DNA from: Brevibacterium aurantiacum | GTDB lineage: Bacteria > Actinomycetota > Actinomycetes > Actinomycetales > Brevibacteriaceae | DNA length: 64,000 nt | Assembly (NCBI RefSeq): GCF_007558825.1 | Contig: NZ_VLTK01000009.1 | Coordinates: forward strand, 33,586 to 97,585 | Reading direction: 5' to 3' | In this document: positions 34,409 through 42,700 of the stretch, in pieces | Layout: each line of letters starts with the position of its first letter | Position numbering within the stretch: the stretch's first letter is position 1 | Notes under the pieces: generated by a model | What the model was told of the DNA's origin: nothing | What the model saw: only the letters and a program-made list of their open reading frames with translations | Databases searched by the model: none | Program-made: the position numbers and the translations under genes

Positions 34409-35254
34409 ATGCCGACCTATTCTGATCCCACCCGTGATGCCGCTGAGACTGCCGAGGCCACCCGCGGCCTGGCCCACGCCATCCACGACATCCACCGTCC
34501 CGAGACCATGCCCGGCATCGTCGGTGACCTGCTGGCCACCACCCGACGCCTGCGCGAAACTCTCGAGGCTCTGGCCCAGACGCACGTGTACTACATCGAC
34601 CGGGCCAGCACCGACGCCGGGGACTTCAAGACCGGTGAGGCCCATGCCTTCGCCACCGCCGATGCGATCGATGAGGCCGTCACCCTCCTCGATGACGTCG
34701 AAGCATGCATGGATCGGGCCAGTACCCACGCCCATCTCATCGCCTGGCAGCCGGCCCCGGAACCGGACCCGCAGCGGCTTAACGTCGTCTTTCTCCAAGG
34801 CCAGGACGCCGATGAGGTTATCGAACTCATCGACGCCGACAGTGAGGACGCCGCGATCGGCCACCTGCAGGGCTTCGACGCCGGTGCCGAGACCACCGAC
34901 GCCGCTCTGACCAACGGCTACGTCTACACCACCCCGCCGACACGGGCCTTGGACCACACGGCGACCGGTGAGGGCTACACGATGGTCTACAACCGCGACC
35001 TCGTCCACGTCGGCCTCTACCGGACCTTCACCCCCGAGCCCGAGGACGCCCTCGACGCTCCTTCCACTCCCGCAGTTGCAGAGCATGCGCCGGGCTTTCC
35101 GCGCCCGGTCATCAGGCCGGCCCCGCGCCAGACACCTGGCGGGCAGAGCCCTGCTACACCGTCCGGGACGACGCAGCCGTCGCGGCGGGACAGCTCCTGG
35201 TTCGAACACCCCGGCGTCGCCGCGGTCAAGGACAGCCGAGGGCTGGGCCGATGA
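34409..35254 (+). CDS. hypothetical element protein
   Basis: A 281-residue soluble protein with CAGGAGAG before the ATG at 34409. The first 120 residues are helical (RRLRETLEALAQTHVYYIDRA and FATADAIDEAVTLLDDVEAC), the middle is mixed, and the last 60 residues are Pro-rich. I recognise no domain. It lies between the SCO6880-like gene and the VirB4-like gene and overlaps the latter by four bases, so it probably belongs to the transfer machinery. Confidence 0.7.
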   Translation: MPTYSDPTRDAAETAEATRGLAHAIHDIHRPETMPGIVGDLLATTRRLRETLEALAQTHVYYIDRASTDAGDFKTGEAHAFATADAIDEAVTLLDDVEACMDRASTHAHLIAWQPAPEPDPQRLNVVFLQGQDADEVIELIDADSEDAAIGHLQGFDAGAETTDAALTNGYVYTTPPTRALDHTATGEGYTMVYNRDLVHVGLYRTFTPEPEDALDAPSTPAVAEHAPGFPRPVIRPAPRQTPGGQSPATPSGTTQPSRRDSSWFEHPGVAAVKDSRGLGR

Positions 35255-36768
35255 GCCGCGACGACGACGAACGGCTGCACACCTCCGTGCTCGTCGCCCC
35301 TGCCGCCGAACGGCGCCGCTCCCGCAAGGCCCGTCGGGCCGCAGCCACCGCGATCCAGGCCAAGCAGAACCGCCAGCAGATGGCCGAAGCGAAAGCCCGC
35401 GCCGAGGCCGAACGCGCCGAACGCCGGGCGCGGGCGTACCTGCCAGCCTCCGGGGCACCGGGACCGGCAGCACTGCGTACCCCGGGCCGGTTCCGGCTAC
35501 CGAGACACCAGGACACCACCGCCAGCCTGGCCGCGGCTTATCCCTTCTTGGCCGAAGGAGGTCTGGGCAGTCAAGGGGTGTTCATCGGTCAGGACCTCTA
35601 CTCCGGTGCCTCGTTCGTCTATGACCCGTGGGTGCTCTACGCCCGCGGCGTGATCACCGCCCCCAACGTCGTCGTTGCCGGCATCGTCGGCTCGGGCAAG
35701 TCAGCCCTGGCAAAAAGCCTCTACACCAGAAGTCTGCCGTTCGGGCGGCGGGTGTACGTCCCCGGTGACCCCAAGGGAGAACATACCCGGGTCGCGCAGG
35801 CGGTCGGTGGACGCGCCATCGCTCTGGGCCATGGCCTGCCGAGTCGGCTGAATCCCCTGGATGAGGGCTACCGGCCCAGCGGCATGACCGATGCCGAGTG
35901 GTCCTCCACCGTCGCCTCCCGACGCCGAGACCTGATCGGGGCGCTGACCGAGACGGTGCTCACCCGGCCGCTGACCCCGCTGGAGCACACCGCGATCGAC
36001 ACCGCCCTGGCAGCGACCGTGCGGGAGAACACGACGCCGATCCTGCCCATGGTCGTCGACCACATCCTCAACCCCGCCGATGACACCGACGGACGTCTGG
36101 CCGAAGACGGCCGCATCGCAGGCCACGCACTGCGCCGGTTGGTCGTCGGAGACCTCGCAGGGCTCTTCGACGGGCCCTCGACGGAGGTCTTCGACCCGAC
36201 GCTGCCGATGATCAGCCTGGACCTGTCGCGGGTGACGGAGAACAACACGCTGATGAGCGTGCTCATGACATGTTCCTCAGCGTGGATGGAAGCCGCCCTG
36301 CTCGATCCCCGGGGCGGGCAACGCTGGTGCGTCTACGACGAAGCGTGGCGGATGATGAGCCATCCACCCCTGTTGCGGCGGATGGACTCGCACTGGCGGC
36401 TGGCCCGCCACTACGGGATCGCCAACCTCATGCTCTTCCACCGGATCTCCGACCTGGAAGCCGTCGGCGATCAGGGCTCGGCGATGCGCTCGATCGCGAA
36501 CTCCCTGCTGGCCAACGCCGAGACCCGGGTGATCTACCGACAGGAGGCCGACCAGCTCGGCTCCACCGCGAAGGCCCTGGGCCTGTCCGGCACCGAACAG
36601 GCCCTGCTGCCGACCCTCGGGGTGGGGCAGGGGTTATGGAAGATCGCCTCGAGATCCTTCGTCACGCAACACCAGCTCCACCCCGCCGAGATGGAATTGT
36701 GGGACACCAGTGCCCGCGCGGCCGGGATCAATCCCGGCCCGGACTCTCTCGATGAGGACCAACAGTGA
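35251..36768 (+). CDS. VirB4/TraC-like conjugation ATPase
   Basis: Energises assembly or substrate transfer in the type IV channel. The 505-residue protein has a highly charged N-terminal helix (residues 18-65, Arg/Ala/Glu-rich), then Walker A GIVGSGKSA at about residue 146, the VPGDPKGE motif, and a Walker B-like RWCVYDEAWRMM. A full VirB4 is usually longer; here the N-terminal part may be supplied by the SCO6880-like protein. It starts with ATGA overlap to the previous gene and its stop overlaps the next start. Confidence 0.85.
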   Translation: MSRDDDERLHTSVLVAPAAERRRSRKARRAAATAIQAKQNRQQMAEAKARAEAERAERRARAYLPASGAPGPAALRTPGRFRLPRHQDTTASLAAAYPFLAEGGLGSQGVFIGQDLYSGASFVYDPWVLYARGVITAPNVVVAGIVGSGKSALAKSLYTRSLPFGRRVYVPGDPKGEHTRVAQAVGGRAIALGHGLPSRLNPLDEGYRPSGMTDAEWSSTVASRRRDLIGALTETVLTRPLTPLEHTAIDTALAATVRENTTPILPMVVDHILNPADDTDGRLAEDGRIAGHALRRLVVGDLAGLFDGPSTEVFDPTLPMISLDLSRVTENNTLMSVLMTCSSAWMEAALLDPRGGQRWCVYDEAWRMMSHPPLLRRMDSHWRLARHYGIANLMLFHRISDLEAVGDQGSAMRSIANSLLANAETRVIYRQEADQLGSTAKALGLSGTEQALLPTLGVGQGLWKIASRSFVTQHQLHPAEMELWDTSARAAGINPGPDSLDEDQQ

Positions 36769-37223
36769 GCTCCGAAACTGACCCGGAGCGCGAGCGCCTG
36801 AGCGGCTTCATGGACCGACTCAGTGCCGGGCTCGAAAGCATCCATGGGGGCTATGGCCGGTTCGTTCATCTGGTCGATGAAGATCCTGAGACGTTCGGTG
36901 GCGGGCATTTCGTGTTCTACCGGCCCGACAACGAGGCCCGCTTCGCCATCGAAGAGCAGTACACCGATACAGACTGGTCGGATCCTGACCGGCTCCCGAC
37001 CTCATGGTCATGGAGGGCCGAGGAACTCGGCAGCCGTCCCGATGGGAGCGGGGTGTGGGAGGTCCGCGACCAGGGCCGCGTCCAGGCCGCCGAGGTCGAC
37101 ACACTCATCAGCAAGGCACGGGCCTGGGCGAGCTCGGTGCGCGCCCAGACGCTGCGCGCTCAGTCGTTTGCAGCGACCGGCCGAGCTGGCCCCGATCCGC
37201 ACCCGCCAGGTCATCGCCTGTGA
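36765..37223 (+). CDS. hypothetical element protein
   Basis: A 152-residue protein starting with GTG at 36765, overlapping the VirB4-like stop. The N-terminal part has GYGRFVHLVDEDPETFGGGHFVFYRPD, and the C-terminal part is helical. No family is recognised. A strong terminator hairpin follows its stop by five bases, so it ends a transcription segment of the transfer operon. Confidence 0.65.
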   Translation: MSSETDPERERLSGFMDRLSAGLESIHGGYGRFVHLVDEDPETFGGGHFVFYRPDNEARFAIEEQYTDTDWSDPDRLPTSWSWRAEELGSRPDGSGVWEVRDQGRVQAAEVDTLISKARAWASSVRAQTLRAQSFAATGRAGPDPHPPGHRL

Positions 37224-37228
37224 CCGTT

Positions 37229-37260
37229 GAGGCCCGCCAGGACTGTCCCTGGCGGGCCTC
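37229..37260 (+). terminator. perfect 13-bp hairpin
   Basis: GAGGCCCGCCAGG and its complement flank the 6-base loop ACTGTC. It begins five bases after the stop of the 36765 gene and lies 51 bases before the next start. A GTGCACCTG motif follows at 37297. Confidence 0.75.
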
Positions 37261-37310
37261 ACGTCGGTCTGCACGTGGTGGGGTGTGAGGTCGCGGGTGC
37301 ACCTGCCGGC

Positions 37311-37883
37311 ATGAGCAAAAACTCCAGCCCGACCAGCCCGCCGGTATCCATGCCCTCCGTCGTCCTCGATGTCCATGACGACGGGACGATCACCGTCAAC
37401 GTCGACGAGACGATCCTGCCGCCCCCACCTGACTTCGGGGTATGGCGGCGTGGTGCGTTCGCCCAGATCATCGACGCGGCCTCCCAGGACCGGGCGTTCC
37501 CGGTGCGGGTCGAGGTCCACGAGAACGACGGGTCCACCTTCACCGATATCGTCCCGGCGATCATCCGCCGCACTCCGGCTCCGGACCCCCTGGACCCTGA
37601 CGCGGACCTCGCACCGGACACCACTACCGACGAGAAGGAAAAGTCACCGGTGGCGGCCACGCATGCCGGGGTGGCAGACCGGGTGGAGATCACGGCGGCC
37701 AGGGCCGGGTTCAAGGCCGGTGAGAGCGTCGCGGTGGCGGTGATCACCGGGCAAACCGAGTCCAGTGAACACGGAGAGGTCCGCGCCGAGCTCGACCGCG
37801 ATCTCATTGACGGGTTGGACATCAGCGAGGTGATCCTGCTCGGGCGAGCCTCGGGCACCCTCGCGGTGCGGGCACTCTCGTGA
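37311..37883 (+). CDS. hypothetical element protein upstream of the coupling protein gene
   Basis: A 190-residue protein. Residues 15-80 form a small beta-rich domain (VVLDVHDDGTITVNVDETI, VWRRGAFAQIIDAASQDRAFPVRVEVHENDG), and the C-terminal part contains RAGFKAGESVAVAVI. Similar small proteins sit before VirD4 genes in actinobacterial elements, but no function is known to me. I start at the ATG at 37311; the frame is open to 37227 across the terminator. It overlaps the VirD4-like gene by four bases. Confidence 0.68.
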   Translation: MSKNSSPTSPPVSMPSVVLDVHDDGTITVNVDETILPPPPDFGVWRRGAFAQIIDAASQDRAFPVRVEVHENDGSTFTDIVPAIIRRTPAPDPLDPDADLAPDTTTDEKEKSPVAATHAGVADRVEITAARAGFKAGESVAVAVITGQTESSEHGEVRAELDRDLIDGLDISEVILLGRASGTLAVRALS

Positions 37884-39664
37884 GTTCCCCGGCCGGACGC
37901 CAGACCGGGTCCCTGGGTGATGAGCTGACAACATTCGCGATCATCGGGCTCATCGGCCTCTTCGCCGTGGCTCTGATCCTCCGCCTGGCAGGCACCATCA
38001 CCGCCGTGGTGACCGGCACCGCCCAGCCGCAGGCAGGTCCGGCCTCCGGCGCGCTTGTCCTCGTCCACCCCCTGGCCCCTGGCGCACCGCTGGAGGCCGA
38101 GGGATTGAACGCGGTCGTGTATTGGCTGATCGCGGCGTTGCTGCTGTCCCTTGTCGCCGCGGGCATCACCTGGGTGTGGACGCTGATCCGGCGGCGCAGC
38201 CTCCGGGTGGAGAAGGACCCCCGGCGTCTGGCCGGGGTCGCCACCCGCCAGGATCTCGCCCACGCCACCTCGCCCAAAGCCCTGCTGGGCCGTGCTGGGA
38301 ACCTGCGCCCCTCGGTCGAAGATCCGAAACCAGAGGATGTCGGCTACCTGCTGGGCACCTCGCACGGCAAGCAGGTCTGGGCCTCGGTCGAAGACTCCCT
38401 CCTACTCATCGGCCCACCCCGCTCCGGTAAGGGCCTGCATGTAGTCATCAACGCCATCCTCGACGCCCCCGGCGCGGTCGTGACCACCAGCACCCGCCCG
38501 GACAACCTCACCGCGACCCTGCGGGCTCGCAAGCGCATCGGCCCGGTCGCGGTGTTCGACCCTCAGCACCTGGCGAAGGGTTTGCCGGCCGGGCTGCGCT
38601 GGTCACCGATTCGCGGCTGCGCCGACCCGCTGACAGCGATGATCCGCGCCAACGGTCTGGCCGCGGCGACCGGGCTGAGCTCCGGCGGCGTCGAAGGGGG
38701 TGGCTTCTGGGAGGGCAAGACCCGCTCGGCCCTGCAGGCCCTCCTGCACGCGGCTGCCATCGACTCCCGCCCGCCGGAGGAGCTCTTCCGCTGGACGCTG
38801 GACCCGAGTGCTGCCAGCGATGCAGTAGCGATCCTCACCAACTCTCCCCAGGCAGCCGGTGGGTGGGCGGACTCCCTGCAGTCGATGATCGATGCTGACC
38901 CGCGCACCCGCGACTCCATCTGGCAGGGCGTGAGCCTGTCGCTGAGTGCCCTGGCCGACCCGCGCGTGCTCGATGCCGTCTCACCACGGCCTGGGGAGGA
39001 TTTCGACCCGGAGTCGTTCCTGCGCGAGGCGGGCACTTTGTACCTGCTGGCCACCGGCTCCGGGGCCGGTGCCAGTGCTGCGCTGGTGGCCGCACTGGTG
39101 GAGGACTTGATCGAGACCGCCCGGCGTATGGCGGCCCGCGCACCGGGAGCACGCCTGGACCCACCGATGCTGCTGGCCCTGGACGAGATCGCGAACCTTG
39201 CGCCCTTGCCCTCTCTGCCCACGCTCATGGCTGAAGGTGGTGGTACCGGTATCACGACGATGCCGGTCCTGCAGTCCCTGGCTCAGGCCCGCGACCGTTG
39301 GAACGAGCACCAGGCCAACGCCATCTGGGATGCCGCGATCGTCAAGATCATCCTCGGCGGAGCCTCCAACAGCAAGGACCTCCAAAACCTCAGCAGTCTC
39401 ATCGGCGAGCGTGACGAGTTCACCGACAGCGTCACCCTCGGTGACCACGGGTCGCGATCGAACCAGCGCTCGATCCGCAGGGTCTCGGTGCTACCGCCAG
39501 AGCGCATTCGTCTGTTGCCGTTCGGGACTGCGGTGACGCTACTGCGCTCGGCCCCGCCGATCATCACGGACCTGCGCCGCTGGCCCGACCGGACGGACGG
39601 GAAGCAGCTGGCAAGTGATCGGGGCGAGATCGAGTCCCTGTTGCAGACCACCGATGACACCTGA
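37880..39664 (+). CDS. VirD4/TraG type IV coupling protein
   Basis: Delivers the relaxase-DNA complex to the secretion channel. The 594-residue protein starts with GTG at 37880, overlapping the previous stop. Two N-terminal membrane helices (about residues 15-40 and 75-100) precede the ATPase domain with Walker A GPPRSGKG at about residue 178 and Walker B LLALDEIANL near 435. GGGTGITTMPVLQSLAQAR matches the TraG/VirD4 motif. Full length for actinobacterial members. A long hairpin follows the stop. Confidence 0.9.
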   Translation: MSSPAGRQTGSLGDELTTFAIIGLIGLFAVALILRLAGTITAVVTGTAQPQAGPASGALVLVHPLAPGAPLEAEGLNAVVYWLIAALLLSLVAAGITWVWTLIRRRSLRVEKDPRRLAGVATRQDLAHATSPKALLGRAGNLRPSVEDPKPEDVGYLLGTSHGKQVWASVEDSLLLIGPPRSGKGLHVVINAILDAPGAVVTTSTRPDNLTATLRARKRIGPVAVFDPQHLAKGLPAGLRWSPIRGCADPLTAMIRANGLAAATGLSSGGVEGGGFWEGKTRSALQALLHAAAIDSRPPEELFRWTLDPSAASDAVAILTNSPQAAGGWADSLQSMIDADPRTRDSIWQGVSLSLSALADPRVLDAVSPRPGEDFDPESFLREAGTLYLLATGSGAGASAALVAALVEDLIETARRMAARAPGARLDPPMLLALDEIANLAPLPSLPTLMAEGGGTGITTMPVLQSLAQARDRWNEHQANAIWDAAIVKIILGGASNSKDLQNLSSLIGERDEFTDSVTLGDHGSRSNQRSIRRVSVLPPERIRLLPFGTAVTLLRSAPPIITDLRRWPDRTDGKQLASDRGEIESLLQTTDDT

Positions 39665-39670
39665 CCTATC

Positions 39671-39720
39671 CACCCCACCCCAGTTCCACCACCGCACCAG
39701 GTGGTGGCTGGGGTGGGGTG
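39671..39720 (+). terminator. long double hairpin between coupling-protein and helicase genes
   Basis: Outer stem CACCCCACCCCAG / CTGGGGTGGGGTG (13 bp, perfect) encloses an inner CCACCAC/GTGGTGG stem. It fills the gap between the VirD4-like stop and the ribosome binding site of the gene at 39739. Its position suggests termination or attenuation. Confidence 0.75.
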
Positions 39721-39738
39721 TGCTGAGAGGAGGCCCCT

Positions 39739-42700
39739 ATGGCACGGCGTAGCCGCAAGCCCGATCCCGGACAGCTGGAATTCGACCTGTGGGGTACCGC
39801 CGAGACTGAGGCACAGACCCAGATCGACAACGACCGCACGCCACTCGACGCCGAAGCCGATGAGGCCGCGGTCGAGCCGGCGATGCCGGAGGGAGAAGAC
39901 GCAGATGAACCACTACGGTCGGAAAGCCCAGGATCGCTGGGCCCAGCACGCCCCGCAGAGGCTGGCTCAGATCGAGGACCAGCAGACGTTCTTCACGGAC
40001 TTGGGCGAGCAGATCGCGACTCAGGTCAGCCTGCTGGCCAGTCAGCTGGAGAGCAGTCGCTTCGGGCCCCTGGCGATGGCGGGCTCTTCGCGAGAGAATG
40101 GGAGGTACTTGCAGGAGGTGTCGCGTCGGATGACGGCGCGCAGGATCGCCGAGGAGGTCGTGATGGACGAACTGGTCTGGATGCACGACCCGAGCCTGTC
40201 GATCGACGAGGCCCGCGAGGAGTGGGAGCAGACCCGGCCGGCGGATTCGAATCTGATCAGCTGGGCCGAGAGGATCCAGGACGCCCCGGACCTGGCACCG
40301 ACGACGGTGGAGCTGGAGCAGAAGGCCAAGGACTGGGCTCTACCGGTCTGGTTCCTCGAGGGCCTGATGACGGCGGAGATCCCGGGTCAGTACGCGAAGG
40401 AGCACCAGAGCGTGCTGAAGGAAGCCGCGAGCGTGCGGTTCCTGCGCGAAGTCCACTAACTCCCGCCCCCGAGACCCTCCGGTTCGATCCGCGGACCCAT
40501 ACTGGGGTGCCCAGCGGCGCACGGGCACGATTTCGCGCGAACGTTGATGCTCTGACCCTGGCTCGCGCGCTCGACGAGCAGCAGCGCATAGCCACCGCTG
40601 AGGAACAGGCGGTGCTGGCCGGGTGGTCCAGCTGGGGTGCCCTGCCTGAGACCTTCGATCCCCGCAACGAGCAGTGGGCGGAGCAACGCGAGGAACTGCG
40701 CGCCCTCCTCTCACCCCAGGAATGGCATGACGCGGCCCGGACGACGATCAACGCCCACTACACCGACCCGCACGTCGCCGAGGAAATCTGGACCGCGCTG
40801 GGCTCACTGGGTTTCACCGGCGGTCGGGTTCTGGAACCCGGCTCCGGGTCTGGCACATTCATCGGTCTGGCCCCACCGGCCGCGCAGATGACCGGGGTCG
40901 AACTAGACCCGGTCACCGCGGCCATCAGCAGCCGCCTCTACCCGCACGCTGAGATCCGGGCGGAGTCCTTCGCCGACACCCGCCTGGCCCGCGGTGGCTT
41001 CGACGCCACCGTCGGCAACGTCCCCTTCGGCAAAGTCACCCTCCACGATCCGGTCGACAACCCCACCCGGCAGTCGATCCACAACCACTTCATCCTCAAA
41101 TCCCTGCGCCTGACCCGTCCCGGTGGCCTGGTCGCGGTGCTCTCCTCCCACTACACCCTCGATGCTCAGAACCCCGGAGCTCGGCGAGAGATGAACCAGC
41201 TAGCCGACCTCGTGGGCGCAGTGCGCCTGCCGACGGGCACCCACCGGCGCACAGCCGGCACCGACGCCATCACCGACCTGCTGATCCTCCGCCGCCGAGA
41301 AGAGGACCAGCCAGCGGCTGATGACCTGTGGGAGACCGTCACCCCGATCACCCTCGACGGCCATCAGTTGAAGATCAACCGGTACTTCGATGAACACCCT
41401 GAGCACGTGCTGGGCACCCTGGGCACCAGCCATGGCATGTACGGCGCCGAGACGCTGAGCGTGACCGGGGACCTCGACCACGTCGCCGCGGACCTGCACA
41501 CCGCCCTCGAGCGGATCACCTTCACCGCCCGCCGAGCTGGCCTGACGATGACCGAGCGCACCACCCCGGTCGGCGACGCCCCGCCGGTCGCTACAACCGG
41601 CACGGCACCGGAACGGTGGGATGGGACCATCGTCGCCACCGACGACGGCGGCTTCGGCACTGTCAACGGAGCCGCCATCGAGCCGCTGAAAGTTCCCAAG
41701 AACGCCACCGGTGAGATGCGTGCCCTGCTCGGGCTGCGCGAGAGCGCGACCCGACTACTGGAGCTGGAAGCCGCGAGTGCTGATGACACCGAGGAGATCA
41801 CCTCCACTCGGGAGAACCTGCACCGGGACTACCGGAAATACCTCGGCACGTATGGGCCGCTGAACCGCTACACCGTGCGCAGAACCGGGCGCACCAATGA
41901 CAGCGGGGAGGAGACCTACGCCCGGGTCATGCCCACCCCGCTGCGCCTGCTACGCACCGACCCATTCGGGGCGCTGGTCACCGCCTTGGAAGAGTTCGAC
42001 GATTCCACTCAGACCGCGACTCCGGCGACGATCCTCACCCGCCGCGTCGTCGCCCCGCGTGCCGAAGTCCAGGGTGCCGACACCCCGGCCGACGCGGTCG
42101 CGCTGAGCCTGGACCGCACCGGTGGCATCGACCTGACCCTGATCGCGGACATGCTCGGCATGGCCGAGGACGAGACCCGCACCGCATTGGACGGTCTGGT
42201 CTTCACCGATCCGGCCACCGACACCCTCGTCCACGCCCCGGAATACCTCAGCGGTGACGTGCGCCAGAAGCTGGCCCAGGCCAAGGACCGCGTCAGCGAG
42301 GCTCCTGAGTTCCAGACCAACGTCGACGCGCTCACGGCTGTGCAACCGGAGGACCTGGGGGTGGAGGACATCACGGCCCGGTTCGGGGCAGTGTGGATCA
42401 GCCCGGCCATCCACCAGCAGTTTCTCAACGAGGTCCTGCGCACCGAGCAGGTGAAGGTGGAGAACCCCTTGCCGGGAATGTGGGAAGTCCGCGGCGGACG
42501 CGGCGGCCTACAGTCCACCAGCGAATGGGGCACTGAACGCCGGCCGGCCCCGGACCTGGCCAAATCGCTGATGGAGCAGAAAGCGATCATCGTCAAAGAC
42601 GAGATCGAGGGCCCCGACGGCAAACCCCAACAGGTCATCAACGCCACCGAAACCACCGCCGCCCAGGAGAAGGCCGAGCAGCTGCAAGCCCGGTTCTCCG

